This document shows positions 8,449 through 18,223 of a DNA stretch of 64,000 nucleotides, piece after piece. Under the pieces are notes generated by a model that saw only the letters and a program-made list of their open reading frames with translations, had not been told where the DNA came from and did no database searches. The translations under genes and the position numbers were made by a program. The stretch is from contig JAIXYN010000024.1 in the NCBI GenBank assembly GCA_027490195.1, positions 109,031 to 173,030 on the forward strand, read 5' to 3'. The stretch is from Verrucomicrobiaceae bacterium. Its GTDB lineage: Bacteria > Verrucomicrobiota > Verrucomicrobiia > Verrucomicrobiales > Verrucomicrobiaceae. The number at the start of each line of letters is the position of its first letter. The first letter of the stretch is position 1.

Positions 8449-9026
8449 GCACCGATTTTGCCTCTCTATTTAAAACCCATCTCAGCGAGCATCAGGACGC
8501 CATCGCCAAGCTGAATGCGATGAGTGATCAGATTGCTCCGCTGGCCGCCGCCTGGCTCTCCGCATTGAAAGAAGGGAAGAAAATCATCTTTTTCGGCAAC
8601 GGTGGCAGCGCCGCTGATGCGCAGCATCTCGCTGCCGAACTTGTCGTGCGTTATCGCATCGACCGCCCGGCACTAGCGGGTCTTGCCTTGACCACCGACA
8701 CCTCGATCCTCACGGCTAACAGCAACGATTTCGGCTATGACACCGTTTTCTCGCGTCAGATCGAAGCGCTCGCTCAGCCGGGTGATGTGGTCCTCGGTAT
8801 CTCCACTTCAGGCACCAGCAAAAACGTTCTCCTCGGCCTTCAGGCTGCGAACAAACGCGGCTGTGTCACCATCGCCTTTACCGGTGAAAAAGGCGCGGAT
8901 TGCGCGGCTGAAGCCAAGCTGAGCTTCAAAGCCCCCTCCGCCATCACCGCACGCGTTCAGGAATGCCACCTTCTCATCGGGCATCTCCTCTGCGATGTTG
9001 CGGAGCAAAGCTTCGCGGCGGCTTAA
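8445..9026 (+). CDS. gmhA: Phosphoheptose isomerase (sedoheptulose-7-phosphate isomerase)
   Basis: A 193-residue SIS-domain protein that converts sedoheptulose-7-phosphate to D-glycero-D-manno-heptose-7-phosphate, the substrate of the upstream kinase. The GmhA signature GNGGSAADAQHLAAEL (residues 51-66, including the His/Glu metal ligands) and STSGTSKNVLLGL are present, as is QECHLLIGHLLCD near the C-terminus. It overlaps the kinase gene by 4 nt. GmhB was not seen in the window. Confidence 0.93.
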   Translation: MSTDFASLFKTHLSEHQDAIAKLNAMSDQIAPLAAAWLSALKEGKKIIFFGNGGSAADAQHLAAELVVRYRIDRPALAGLALTTDTSILTANSNDFGYDTVFSRQIEALAQPGDVVLGISTSGTSKNVLLGLQAANKRGCVTIAFTGEKGADCAAEAKLSFKAPSAITARVQECHLLIGHLLCDVAEQSFAAA

Positions 9027-9047
9027 AGCCCGCATTTCGCGTCCTTC

Positions 9048-10349
9048 ATGGCCGCTGGCAGTCACATCCTCAAAACGTTCTCGCTGGCGACGACGCTTCG
9101 CGTGGTGCGCCTTGCACTGAGCTTCGCGCTCACGTGTGCCCTTGCGCGTTATCTTGGCGGCAGTGGCTTCGGCCAGATCGCCGTCGCCATGGCCGTCGTG
9201 TCAGTTCTCCTGAGCATTGGCGAACTCGGCTTCGCCCGGTACACCGTGCGCGAACTGATGAAACAGGGCGCAGATCAGTCCGCAGTGCTCGGCATCACGA
9301 TCACGGCCCGGTTCATTGTGTCTGCATTTCTCTTCGCCGGTTTGATCGCATGGATCGGCTGGCGCAAACCGGAAGGCACACTGCTGCTCGTCGTGTATGG
9401 CACGCAGTTGCTCACCAATCCCGGCACCGAAATCCTCTCATGGCTGGAGGCTCATGAGCGTGTATCCCAGTCCGTCATCGCCCAGTTTACCGGCTTCATC
9501 GTCAGCGCCGCCTGCATTGCAGCTGGCATTTGGTATCGGGCTCCGCTGTGGTTTTTTGCCCTGACGTATGCGCTGGAAGGCTGGATCTTCATCTCGCTAT
9601 GCGCAGTCGTGTTCCATCAGTGCGGCGGCAGCGTCAAATGGGGCGCCTTTCAATTCTTACGTGCGTTCGCACTCGTCAGCCGTTCCTGGCCAGAGCTTGC
9701 CTCCCAGGCTGCGTTGATCCTGTTGTTCCGTCTCGATACCATGATGATCGAATGGCTGCGTGGCGCTGAAGAGGCTGGCATCTACGGTGCGGCCGTGCGC
9801 GTTTCTGAAATGGCCTACTTCATGCCGGGCATCCTTGCCACGCTGTTTCTGCCACGGCTGATGCAGCATCGCCTGCACACGGCTGCGCACTTTGAAAAAA
9901 GCGTGGTCGATTACTTTTCAGCATCAGTCGTGCTCGCCTTTGCCGTAGCGGCTGGGCTGCTGCTGCTCTCACCTTGGATGCCGTTTGCATTCGGCGCTGA
10001 ATTCGCCCGCAGTTCTGAAATGCTGCGTGTGCATGCATGGGCCTTTATTCCATACGCCATCGGCATCGCCCGCACACAGGTTCTGACTGTGGAAGACAAG
10101 CTGGTCGCAAATCTCCCCTCCGTCATCGTAGCCGTCGCAGTAAACGCCTCGCTGAACATGCTGTGGATTCCCACTCATGGTGGTGTCGGCGCGGCATGGG
10201 CCACGCTGGTGTCCTACACGATGGCCTGGGTGGTGTGGACCTATCTCTCGCCTTGGCTCCGACAGAACGTCTCTGGCCTCATGACTCGTGCGTTCATGGG
10301 ACTGCCGCGCTTCACGGTGCTGCGCGTGCGGTCGCTGCTGCACTCCTGA
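9048..10349 (+). CDS. Oligosaccharide flippase family protein (Wzx-like)
   Basis: A 433-residue polytopic membrane protein with about 12 hydrophobic segments and the N-terminal pattern of MATE/Wzx-type polysaccharide exporters (LARYLGGSGFGQIAVAMAVV). It would flip lipid-linked oligosaccharide units across the inner membrane. It lies 21 nt after gmhA and just ahead of the polymerase/ligase gene, the standard neighbourhood of a Wzx/Wzy-type surface polysaccharide pathway. Substrate unknown. Confidence 0.85.
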   Translation: MAAGSHILKTFSLATTLRVVRLALSFALTCALARYLGGSGFGQIAVAMAVVSVLLSIGELGFARYTVRELMKQGADQSAVLGITITARFIVSAFLFAGLIAWIGWRKPEGTLLLVVYGTQLLTNPGTEILSWLEAHERVSQSVIAQFTGFIVSAACIAAGIWYRAPLWFFALTYALEGWIFISLCAVVFHQCGGSVKWGAFQFLRAFALVSRSWPELASQAALILLFRLDTMMIEWLRGAEEAGIYGAAVRVSEMAYFMPGILATLFLPRLMQHRLHTAAHFEKSVVDYFSASVVLAFAVAAGLLLLSPWMPFAFGAEFARSSEMLRVHAWAFIPYAIGIARTQVLTVEDKLVANLPSVIVAVAVNASLNMLWIPTHGGVGAAWATLVSYTMAWVVWTYLSPWLRQNVSGLMTRAFMGLPRFTVLRVRSLLHS

Positions 10350-10356
10350 TTTTTGT

Positions 10357-11907
10357 ATGCAAAGCAGGGCATTCATCATCTTCCTTGGCGGCATCGGTGC
10401 CGTTTACGTCATGCTGTCAGTGCTGCTCGGTGGTGGCAACACCATCGGCGCACTGGCGCAGTTTCTCTCCATCGGCTCTTTCATCCTTGCGGTGCTTCAG
10501 CCGCGCCTGGCACTCTATCTCATGGTGCTTTATGCGGGCTATAGCGATCTGCTCAAGCGCATGATGGTCTTCGACGGCCACGTCACCATGAACGACATCA
10601 TGTGGGTGCGCGCGCTCTGCCCGCTGACGCTGGCCGGCATCTGCATAGGCACCTTGGTGCGTTCACTTCATGACGGCAGCCTGCATCACAAGCGCAAGTT
10701 GGTTTCATTGCTCGTCTGCTTCCTAGGCTTCATCGTTTCAGGTGTATCCGCATTGCGCAGTGGCGGTGGTTTCAATGCGGCCGCCACGCAGCTCGCAGAC
10801 GGTGCGGCCTACATGTTCCTGCTCTTTGTGGTTCCCTGCATCTTCCGCACTCCGGCGCAGATCATCGCCTTCATCAAATACTGCCTCATCGTCTTCATCC
10901 CCGTCGCGCTCTATGGCATCAAGCAGCAGATCTTCGGCCTCAGCGACTTCGAAATCGAATACCTGCAGTCCGGTCTCACGGTACTCTCCAAGCATCTCGA
11001 TGACGTCCGCCCTCGCCCCTTCTCCACCTTGGTGGACAGCTCACCCTTCGGCACGACATGCGCAGTCTGCGCCTGCTTGGCACTCATGGTTCGCCGCCAT
11101 CATCGGGACACCGGTACCCGCGCCTGGGGGGGGATGGGTTTCGTGCTTTTCACACTCTTCGTGGTCGCCTGTACCGCCAGCATGGCGCGTATTACCACCA
11201 TCAATTGGGTCCTGCCCATCCTGCTTCTCCCGGTGCTTCGCAGCGCACGCGGGACTGCAACGCTCTACACCACCGTTGTCAGCATGTTTGTCACTGCCTG
11301 CATTTTTGCTCAGGAACTGAGCAATGCCGTCACTAGGCTCACGCTCTGGGCACTCGAAAACTTTGGCGGCACCGCCATCGGCGAGCAGTTTTCACGCTTC
11401 TGGACCATCTGCGCACGCCTCGACGGCATGCACGATCTCGCGCACAACCCTCTCATGTGGACAATGTTTGGCTACGGATCCAAAACCGCGGCCGACATGA
11501 ATGAGGCACACATGGTCGCTAGCCATGATCTCATATCCAATCTGCTGCTTGAAATAGGCTGGCTGCCGCTCGGCATCCTGCTCATCATTGCGGCACTGGC
11601 ATTGCATTCATTTCACCGCAGCGTGCTCGGATTGCGCGGCACTCCCGTCTTCAGCATCTGCCTGTGGATGGTTGGCATCTTGTTTGGTCTCCTCGTTCAC
11701 AATATTTTTGCCGGGAGTGTGACCTCCACCTTCCCGGTGAATTTTTTCTGCTGGTTCATCGCTGGCGCGCTCAATACTTGCATCATTCATCAGGAAGATC
11801 TGCGGGTGAAACAGCAGCTGCCGGATCAGTCGTCACCACAGATGCAGCGCCCATTCTTCGCGCATGCTGCCACGGTGCCGTTCAATCGAAATCTCCCCTA
11901 TGGCTGA
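10357..11907 (+). CDS. O-antigen polymerase/ligase family membrane protein
   Basis: The protein has about 11-12 hydrophobic segments and a large periplasmic loop near residues 330-400, the layout of Wzy/WaaL-type proteins. The loop contains RFWTICARLDGMHDLAHNP followed by MFGYGSKT, similar in kind to the ligase/polymerase loop of exopolysaccharide genes. The ATG at 10357 was chosen because it opens on the first membrane segment, just after the flippase stop; an in-frame start at 10288 would overlap the flippase. Polymerase versus ligase cannot be decided. Confidence 0.75.
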   Translation: MQSRAFIIFLGGIGAVYVMLSVLLGGGNTIGALAQFLSIGSFILAVLQPRLALYLMVLYAGYSDLLKRMMVFDGHVTMNDIMWVRALCPLTLAGICIGTLVRSLHDGSLHHKRKLVSLLVCFLGFIVSGVSALRSGGGFNAAATQLADGAAYMFLLFVVPCIFRTPAQIIAFIKYCLIVFIPVALYGIKQQIFGLSDFEIEYLQSGLTVLSKHLDDVRPRPFSTLVDSSPFGTTCAVCACLALMVRRHHRDTGTRAWGGMGFVLFTLFVVACTASMARITTINWVLPILLLPVLRSARGTATLYTTVVSMFVTACIFAQELSNAVTRLTLWALENFGGTAIGEQFSRFWTICARLDGMHDLAHNPLMWTMFGYGSKTAADMNEAHMVASHDLISNLLLEIGWLPLGILLIIAALALHSFHRSVLGLRGTPVFSICLWMVGILFGLLVHNIFAGSVTSTFPVNFFCWFIAGALNTCIIHQEDLRVKQQLPDQSSPQMQRPFFAHAATVPFNRNLPYG

Positions 11908-13006
11908 TTCGTCACCACTGGTCGTCCTGGGGCCCCATGGCCTATACGATTACACCGGCAGGCCGCGTCGCTTCATGGACGCGGTGCCGATGCCGGCCCA
12001 AGGCAAGGCGGTGATCGGCGCATGGTTTCAGAATGATGAGCAGCTCGAATGCGATTATAGCCGCAAACGGTGCGGTACTCTCCGCAGGCTCAGCGCTGCA
12101 TTCCGTCTTGTCTGGAAAAACTACGCCACCCTTCGCCAGGCGCGCATGATCTATTGCCTCAATGGCATGGACTACACGGTTCTGCTCCTTCTCTCCCGCT
12201 GCGGGCTGTTCCGAACCGAAGGGAAAATCATTCGGCGTGTCGCTTATCATGACACCGCTCTGCAGAGGCTCGCAACCAGTCTGCAAACTGCAGCGCCTGC
12301 TTTTCAGGTCGAGTGCATCACGAACGAGCAGTTCGCCGCCACATCGCAGCAGTTGGGTCCCCATCGGGTGATTTTACGCCCATGGAAAATTGACACTGAC
12401 TGGTTCCAGCCTGCGGATGATGTGCCGAAAACCCGCGCCCTTTTGCCCGGCAACATCAGTCGAGACGAATCCATCGTTGCTCCACTGCTTCACAGCGGTC
12501 TTTCCATCACACGCATTGCACGCATTCCGTCGGTGCACACCCGCTTTGCCTCCGAGATTGCCAATCCGCGCTTTGAACTCGTCGTAAATGCCTCACATCG
12601 TGAGTACCTGGAATATTTGCATGCTGCTCCCATGGTGCTGCTCCCCATCATGCCCTGCGACAATCCTGCGGGCCTAACTGCCGCAATGGAAGCCATCTCC
12701 GCAGGAGTCCCTGTGCTCGCCAATCACAGCATGGGCCTTACCGAGCTGTTTTCAGAATGCCGCTACCCCGTGCCGATGCTCCACAATCTCGATCCAGATG
12801 ACTGGGCTCGGGCCTGTCATCAAATCGACGATCAGCGCGACTCTCCCGACTTCCTGTCCGCTCTGGAAAATTCACGTCAGCTGCTTCTCAAACGTCACAG
12901 CATCCTGCCTGCGGGCGAAGATTGGCTGCAAATTTTTGCCGAAGCATGTGCTGCTGATCCAGCCGTCTGTGAAGCAGACTTTGGCGCAGCCTCATCCCCC
13001 GCATGA
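11900..13006 (+). CDS. Glycosyltransferase (GT4-like), putative
   Basis: The C-terminal half carries the pattern of a GT-B glycosyltransferase: PIMPCDNPAGLTAAMEAISAG followed by VPVLANHSMGLTEL. The N-terminal half is poorly conserved. The ATG at 11900 overlaps the upstream stop by 8 nt; an in-frame ATG at 11864 exists. It overlaps the next glycosyltransferase by 4 nt. The sugar transferred is unknown. Confidence 0.7.
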   Translation: MADSSPLVVLGPHGLYDYTGRPRRFMDAVPMPAQGKAVIGAWFQNDEQLECDYSRKRCGTLRRLSAAFRLVWKNYATLRQARMIYCLNGMDYTVLLLLSRCGLFRTEGKIIRRVAYHDTALQRLATSLQTAAPAFQVECITNEQFAATSQQLGPHRVILRPWKIDTDWFQPADDVPKTRALLPGNISRDESIVAPLLHSGLSITRIARIPSVHTRFASEIANPRFELVVNASHREYLEYLHAAPMVLLPIMPCDNPAGLTAAMEAISAGVPVLANHSMGLTELFSECRYPVPMLHNLDPDDWARACHQIDDQRDSPDFLSALENSRQLLLKRHSILPAGEDWLQIFAEACAADPAVCEADFGAASSPA

Positions 13007-14154
13007 GACCCTGCCTGCTGCTCATCGGCCACACCTACGCCGCTCTCGAAAATCGCAAAAAGCTGCAGGCGCTCGCCACGCATTTCGAACTCGTCTGCGT
13101 CACCTCCACTCCCGAGCAGTGCCTAGTGCTTGGACGACGCTCGTCCGATTTCGACAACGACTCCGACGCCCCCACGCGCAACTACCAGCTCATCCGTCTG
13201 CCGCGCTCGGGTAAAACCAGCACCACCTTTCACTACTCCGGACTCGCCGCCGTCATGCGTTCGCGCCGCTTCGATGCGGTGCTCGTTGAAAATGAGCCCT
13301 GGGCCCGTGTCTGCTGGCAGGCACGATTGTTCAAGGCCCTGTTTCAAACGCGCTCACTGTTCGGTGAGTTCACCTGGGAAAACGTTGAGCGCCCCGGGTG
13401 GAAGGGAGTCATGCTCGCTCCCATCTATCGTGCCATGACCGCCACGACTGACTTCTTCATCGCAGGCAATCAAGCCGCCTCACAGCTCGTGCAAAAGCAT
13501 GGCGCACGCCCAGACGAAGTGCTCGTCTCTCCGCAGCTCGGCGTCGATCTCGACAATCATCAGCCAGCTTCTTCTGCCGAGCGCACAGTGCTGCGTCAGG
13601 ACTGCGGCTTGCCAGCAGACGCATTTATCGTCGGCTACTGCGGTCGATTGACGGAAGAGAAAGGCCTGCACGAATTGCTCCAGGCCTGCGATGCACTGCA
13701 AAACGTTCATCTTGCCATTCTCGGTTCCGGCAGGCTCGAATCCTGGCTCAAAGAACAGCGGCAAACGCGGCCTTGGCTGCACTTGCTGCCGCCGCGTCCG
13801 CACTTCGAAATTCCCTCTTTCCTGCGCTGCCTGAATGTCTTCGTGCTCGCCAGCAAACCAGTGCGTACGATGCACCTTTGCTGGGAAGAGCAGTTCGGCC
13901 ATGTCCTCATCGAGGCCATGGCCTGCGGCGTTGCCACTATCGGTTCTAGCAGCGGTGCCATCCCCGAGGTCATCGGCAACGAGGAAGCCGTATTTCCTCA
14001 TGGCGATGCCGAAGCTCTTGCCTCGCGCATTCGCGGCGTGATGCATGACTCCTCCCTCGTGCAGAGCCAGCTCGATCGCACTCGCAGGCTCTACACCCAT
14101 GAGGCCGTTGCTATACAGTGGGCCACATTCATCCAGCACCAACTCGCCGCATGA
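13003..14154 (+). CDS. Glycosyltransferase family 4 protein
   Basis: A 383-residue GT-B protein with the acceptor-side N-terminus (LLIGHTYAALENRKKLQALA) and a clear GT1/GT4 donor domain: GYCGRLTEEKGLHELLQA, LAILGSGRLESWL, and FGHVLIEAMACGVATIGSSS followed by GAIPEVIG. It probably adds one sugar of the surface polysaccharide. It is coupled by 4-nt overlaps to both neighbours. Confidence 0.88.
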   Translation: MRPCLLLIGHTYAALENRKKLQALATHFELVCVTSTPEQCLVLGRRSSDFDNDSDAPTRNYQLIRLPRSGKTSTTFHYSGLAAVMRSRRFDAVLVENEPWARVCWQARLFKALFQTRSLFGEFTWENVERPGWKGVMLAPIYRAMTATTDFFIAGNQAASQLVQKHGARPDEVLVSPQLGVDLDNHQPASSAERTVLRQDCGLPADAFIVGYCGRLTEEKGLHELLQACDALQNVHLAILGSGRLESWLKEQRQTRPWLHLLPPRPHFEIPSFLRCLNVFVLASKPVRTMHLCWEEQFGHVLIEAMACGVATIGSSSGAIPEVIGNEEAVFPHGDAEALASRIRGVMHDSSLVQSQLDRTRRLYTHEAVAIQWATFIQHQLAA

Positions 14155-14900
14155 GCAGTTATCGCGACATCCTCTATCGCAACTATTCCGCCTCATTCGA
14201 AGGTCAAAAGGCGCTCGATGCCGATATGCAGCATGCGCAATACGAGGCGACCTACGCTCACTTACCTTCGGATCGCAGTTCCAGCATCGTCGATCTCGGC
14301 TGTGGCAAAGGCGAGTGGATGGCGTGGATTTCATCCAAGGGCTTCACTCAGCTCACCGGGGTTGATCTTTCGCCCTCCGACCTCGCCATCGCCCGGCAAA
14401 ACGCGCCCGACCGCAAGTGGGTCGAGGAAAACGTCATCACCTTCCTCGAATCCCACGTCGCTGCGTTTGATCTCCTGCACGCGAAGGACATCATCGAGCA
14501 CTTCACCAAGGACGAGTTCATCCGCTTTCTCAGTGCTGCCAAAAATGCGCTCAAGCCGGGTGGAGAGCTGTGGATGCTCACATTCAACGCTCAGAGCCCC
14601 ATGTCCTCAGCCACACGTTACGGCGACTTTACGCATGAAATCGGTCTCACACCTGCCAGCATGGCCCAATGCCTCCGCGCCTGTGGTTTCATGAGTGTTT
14701 TGGTGCGGGGGGGGCATTACTGCTCGGGCTCTGTCGGCGGCCGCCTTCGGCGTTTACTTGGAAGGCTCATTTTTGGATTCGCGAGTCTGCTGCTGAGGGT
14801 CCGCCATGGTAACGGCACGCAAAATGCCAGTGTCGACCTCCACTCCACCTTGCCTGACCTTTTCGGCAGGGCAGGGACAAAACCACTCAGAACATCATGA
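14151..14900 (+). CDS. SAM-dependent class I methyltransferase
   Basis: SAM-binding motif I reads VDLGCGKGEWM (near residue 46), followed by GVDLSPSDLAIA and DLLHAKDIIEHF, typical of small-molecule methyltransferases in polysaccharide clusters. The ATG at 14151 overlaps the upstream stop (ATGA). A frame-open start at 14118 lies inside the previous gene and is unlikely. The C-terminus is variable and contains a hydrophobic helix. Likely methylates a sugar or lipid-linked glycan. Confidence 0.82.
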   Translation: MSSYRDILYRNYSASFEGQKALDADMQHAQYEATYAHLPSDRSSSIVDLGCGKGEWMAWISSKGFTQLTGVDLSPSDLAIARQNAPDRKWVEENVITFLESHVAAFDLLHAKDIIEHFTKDEFIRFLSAAKNALKPGGELWMLTFNAQSPMSSATRYGDFTHEIGLTPASMAQCLRACGFMSVLVRGGHYCSGSVGGRLRRLLGRLIFGFASLLLRVRHGNGTQNASVDLHSTLPDLFGRAGTKPLRTS

Positions 14901-16036
14901 GTGAAGGGGCTGCCATGTTGAAAACCGGGCCTGCAGGCACGGCTGTTGACCTCATGCGCGGTCTGCTGGCCGTCATGGTTCTGGCCTCTCACGTCATTGA
15001 ATCAGCCCGGCTCATCATCACAGATGCCTCGGTGCCGCCATGGTTGGAAGCCGTGTTTGAAAACGGTGGGTTTTGGGTGAACGGCTTTTTTGTGCTGTCA
15101 GGCTTTTGCATTCATCAGGCGATTCTCAGCTTGCGCAGAAAGGGCGGGAATTTTGGCAGCTCTTATTTTCTGGCCCGTGTGACGCGCCTTTACCCCCTTT
15201 ACCTGGTGGCATTGGTGCTGGGAATATTGGTGTCGGGCTGGCCGGGCTTCAGACATTTCCTTTCCCATCTGCTCATGCTGCAGGGCATCACCGGTGTGAT
15301 GCCGGTGATCAAGCCGGCTTGGAGCCTGACCTATGAGGCTGCTTATTATGTGGCTTGGCCACTGGTGCTTGCATGCTGTTGCTGGCGGCCTGGCCGGGCT
15401 TTTGGGGTCTCGCTCGTCGGCACACTGTTGCTGGCGGGGGCGTTGTTTGTGGCATGGAAACGCTTTTTTATGGGGGACGTGCATGCCCCTGCTCTGCCGA
15501 TGGCATTGATCGCCGCGCAGTTTCCATTGTGGCTGGGAGGTGCGCTGCTGGCCCAGTGCTGGGAGGCATGGGCACCTCGCGCCCGCCCGTGGCTCTTGCC
15601 CGCGTCAGTTTTCTGGATCATCGGCGCTTACGTCGCCCACGTCTGGCTGCTTGGGCGTCATGTTCCGGTCTCGGTGCTGGTACTGCTGGGCTGGCTAGTG
15701 CTGCCTGGCTGGCTGGGCTTGGTGCTGGGCAGCACGCGCTGGCCGGGCCTGCTGGCACTGAAGCCAGTGGCGGGATGGCTCGGGATGCTGAGCTATCCTC
15801 TTTATATTCTGCATCAGCCGCTGCTGGACACCGTTGTCGCGGCTGTGCATGCACGCGGCATGCATCTGGGTTTTGCGGAGGCATGTGTCATACTTGGTGG
15901 TTTCGTCATGGCATGCATGGGGTGCGCAGGCATGCCGCTGGAGGCATGGATTCTAAGATGGCGTGCCTGTCTGCTTAAAAGGCGGCGCAACACTACCCTT
16001 GGTCAGCGGGCTTCCTGCATGGCACATGAACACTGA
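14897..16036 (+). CDS. Acyltransferase family 3 (OafA/YrhL-like) membrane protein
   Basis: About ten hydrophobic segments. The N-terminus has the acyltransferase-3 pattern: DLMRGLLAVMVLASHV with the conserved R and H, then FWVNGFFVLSGFCIH and YFLARVTRLYPLYLV. Such proteins O-acetylate surface polysaccharides. It overlaps the upstream methyltransferase by 4 nt and closes the operon; a 167-nt gap follows. Confidence 0.87.
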   Translation: MSEGAAMLKTGPAGTAVDLMRGLLAVMVLASHVIESARLIITDASVPPWLEAVFENGGFWVNGFFVLSGFCIHQAILSLRRKGGNFGSSYFLARVTRLYPLYLVALVLGILVSGWPGFRHFLSHLLMLQGITGVMPVIKPAWSLTYEAAYYVAWPLVLACCCWRPGRAFGVSLVGTLLLAGALFVAWKRFFMGDVHAPALPMALIAAQFPLWLGGALLAQCWEAWAPRARPWLLPASVFWIIGAYVAHVWLLGRHVPVSVLVLLGWLVLPGWLGLVLGSTRWPGLLALKPVAGWLGMLSYPLYILHQPLLDTVVAAVHARGMHLGFAEACVILGGFVMACMGCAGMPLEAWILRWRACLLKRRRNTTLGQRASCMAHEH

Positions 16037-16203
16037 AATCTGGCGGAATACCGCACGCCCAGCAGCCTTGCACGGCCCCTTGGTTTATGTCCGTTGCCGT
16101 GCGCTCATCCAGCTTTTAATTGGCAAACAATCTCTGAGTCCTGGTATTGACCGCATGACGGCCAGTCCAGATCTCTTGGTCGAAGCGGCGAAAGCCTGAT
16201 CGC

Positions 16204-17013
16204 ATGTTTCAAAGAATCTCCAACGCCCTCAGCGGCCTGCGTGCCATCACCCAGTTCGATGGGGTGCTTTTTACGCTCTGCCAGCGAATTCTCGGCCGTC
16301 AGCTTGGCTGGACGATTTATTCGAAGGGCCGACTTAAATTCCTGGTCGATCATCTCGCGGGTGATCAAAGCGGAACTCGCGACTGCATCGCGGGCCCCAT
16401 GTATCGGGAACTTTTCAAGGAAATGCGGTTGCCTCGGCAGTTGCGATTGCTGGACCTCGGTGCCAATGGAGGCGGTTTCCCGCTGCTATGCCGCGATCTT
16501 GGTTTTGAATTCTCAGCGCTCACCTGCGTCGAGGTCAATCCCTTCACTCATTCCCGGCTCTCTCTCAATATCAGGCAAAACATCGGGCTTCGGGCAAATC
16601 TCCTAAACGTCGCCATTGGCGGCCATTCGCGTGAACTCGCACTTTCATTTCCATCAGGCGGTACCGGCTTTTCCATCTATGGTGCAGCAGAGGGCACCGC
16701 GAGCGAGGATGCCATCATTGAGGTGCTTACCTTTGATGAAATTATGTGTCGCGGCTTCGGTGATGGGTCCGTGGACCTTTGCAAAATGGACGTCGAGGGC
16801 GCTGAGTACGAAGTCTTGCTCGGGGACTCCTCCGCTAGCCTGCGTCATGTCCATTATCTCGTCATCGAAATTCATGCCGCAGAGCCAACGCAGCAGGACT
16901 CGCTCCTCAAAAAGCTCACGACCCAGGGTTTTGAACGCATCAAGACATCCTCGTCCTGCGATGACGTTCATCTGTTCGTCAATAGCCGATGGACTGATTC
17001 AAGCCGTAGCTAG
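16204..17013 (+). CDS. FkbM-family methyltransferase
   Basis: Motif I reads LDLGANGGGFPLLCRDLG (near residue 82) and the FkbM signature KMDVEGAEYEVL is present near residue 197. FkbM proteins O-methylate sugars or related molecules. Its 3' end overlaps the convergent GT9 gene by 15 nt. Confidence 0.85.
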   Translation: MFQRISNALSGLRAITQFDGVLFTLCQRILGRQLGWTIYSKGRLKFLVDHLAGDQSGTRDCIAGPMYRELFKEMRLPRQLRLLDLGANGGGFPLLCRDLGFEFSALTCVEVNPFTHSRLSLNIRQNIGLRANLLNVAIGGHSRELALSFPSGGTGFSIYGAAEGTASEDAIIEVLTFDEIMCRGFGDGSVDLCKMDVEGAEYEVLLGDSSASLRHVHYLVIEIHAAEPTQQDSLLKKLTTQGFERIKTSSSCDDVHLFVNSRWTDSSRS

Positions 17014-18009
17014 CCGCGTTTCGATCCTCCGATGCACCTCGTCCACGCTCCAGCGGTCCATGCAGGCCATCGGCCGCTCCTTGTTCTGGCAGGCATTCAC
17101 CGGGTGCGAAAGCAGGTCACACGGTTGGCAGGCCAGCTTGGGATCACGCAGAATGTCAAAACCACCCGTATGCCAGGGCGGATCCCAGTTGGAGGTCGAA
17201 GGTCCGTTGAAGATTGTTCCTGGAATACCCAGTGCCGAGGCGACGTTCATCGGCCCCGAATTGTTGCCGATAAAGTATTTCGCGCCCGCCATCACGCGCA
17301 CCAGTTCATCCAGAGACCCAGGTTTCATCCTTCGCACCTGCGGCTTCAGCAAGTCCTCCCCAGCTTCACCCTGTTCAAACCAAGTCACAGCATGCTGGGC
17401 AGACAACCGGTTCGCCAGTTCGATGCCGCGTTCCAACGGCCACCGCTTGTAGGCGCGGCTCGCCCCCGCATGCAACACCACCGATCCGTGGTCCTCACGG
17501 CCAAACGCGCTCAAGTCGGGTGCAGGCATTATTTCTGGCAAAGCCGGCAGACCCAAATGGCGGATCAGCGCCTGGGCGATGCGCCAGTTATGGATCGCCA
17601 CATGGTCCTCACCTTCGGAAGGCAGACGGAGATTCAGAAGCGCATTCAGCTTTACCCGGTCGGACAGCGGTCCGACTACAGCACGGGCGCCGCTGAACCT
17701 TGCGAGGAAGTGCGCCACACTTCCCTGATCACTGCCGAGCAAGCATGCGTCCGGCCTGATGCTTCGAATATCCCGCCAAAAATGCCACAGCCGCGTGGGC
17801 TGCCGCCATGCACCATTAAACTTCGCCGTCTCATAAGAGATGACTTCCACTTCGGGACAGCAGACTTCATACAAGCGCGTCGCCGTCGGACTCGTCAGCA
17901 CCACAATGCGCCAGTCCGGATGCGCTGCCACAAGTGCCTGCACAACGGGCAGGTAAACGACGTTGTCGCCGAGTTGGTTCACTTTGGATATGAGCAGCGT
18001 CTTGAGCAT
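16999..18009 (-). CDS. Glycosyltransferase family 9 (heptosyltransferase-like) protein
   Basis: The 336-residue protein follows the GT9 pattern: KVNQLGDNVVYLPVVQAL at the N-terminus, VVLHAGASRAYKRWP in the middle and FIGNNSGPMNVASALGIP as the nucleotide-sugar site. GT9 enzymes transfer heptose to the LPS core, which fits the heptose kinase and isomerase genes 8 kb upstream. The C-terminus holds a cluster of cysteines (CQPCDLLSHPVNACQNKE), common in this family. It is on the opposite strand from the rest of the cluster. Confidence 0.88.
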   Translation of the reverse strand: MLKTLLISKVNQLGDNVVYLPVVQALVAAHPDWRIVVLTSPTATRLYEVCCPEVEVISYETAKFNGAWRQPTRLWHFWRDIRSIRPDACLLGSDQGSVAHFLARFSGARAVVGPLSDRVKLNALLNLRLPSEGEDHVAIHNWRIAQALIRHLGLPALPEIMPAPDLSAFGREDHGSVVLHAGASRAYKRWPLERGIELANRLSAQHAVTWFEQGEAGEDLLKPQVRRMKPGSLDELVRVMAGAKYFIGNNSGPMNVASALGIPGTIFNGPSTSNWDPPWHTGGFDILRDPKLACQPCDLLSHPVNACQNKERPMACMDRWSVDEVHRRIETRLATA

Positions 18010-18223
18010 TGAATGTTTTGATATGCTTGTCTTTGAATCTCATCCCAAAGATTCAGTCTTTCTGCATTATAGATGCGACCCCATGGCCAACGTGGCCTCC
18101 ACGTATCGCACTGCTGACTTTTGCCTTCAATGAAATTCAAGGATGGAAGGAGCAGCTAAAGAAAACGCTGATCATGTCGGGCATTGACGATTCTTTTCAC
18201 GGTTCCTTCCTCAAGCAATCATC

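Noticed and set aside
17032..18012. Plus-strand open frame of 326 codons
   Set aside because: Antisense to the GT9 gene, which has intact sugar-nucleotide motifs.
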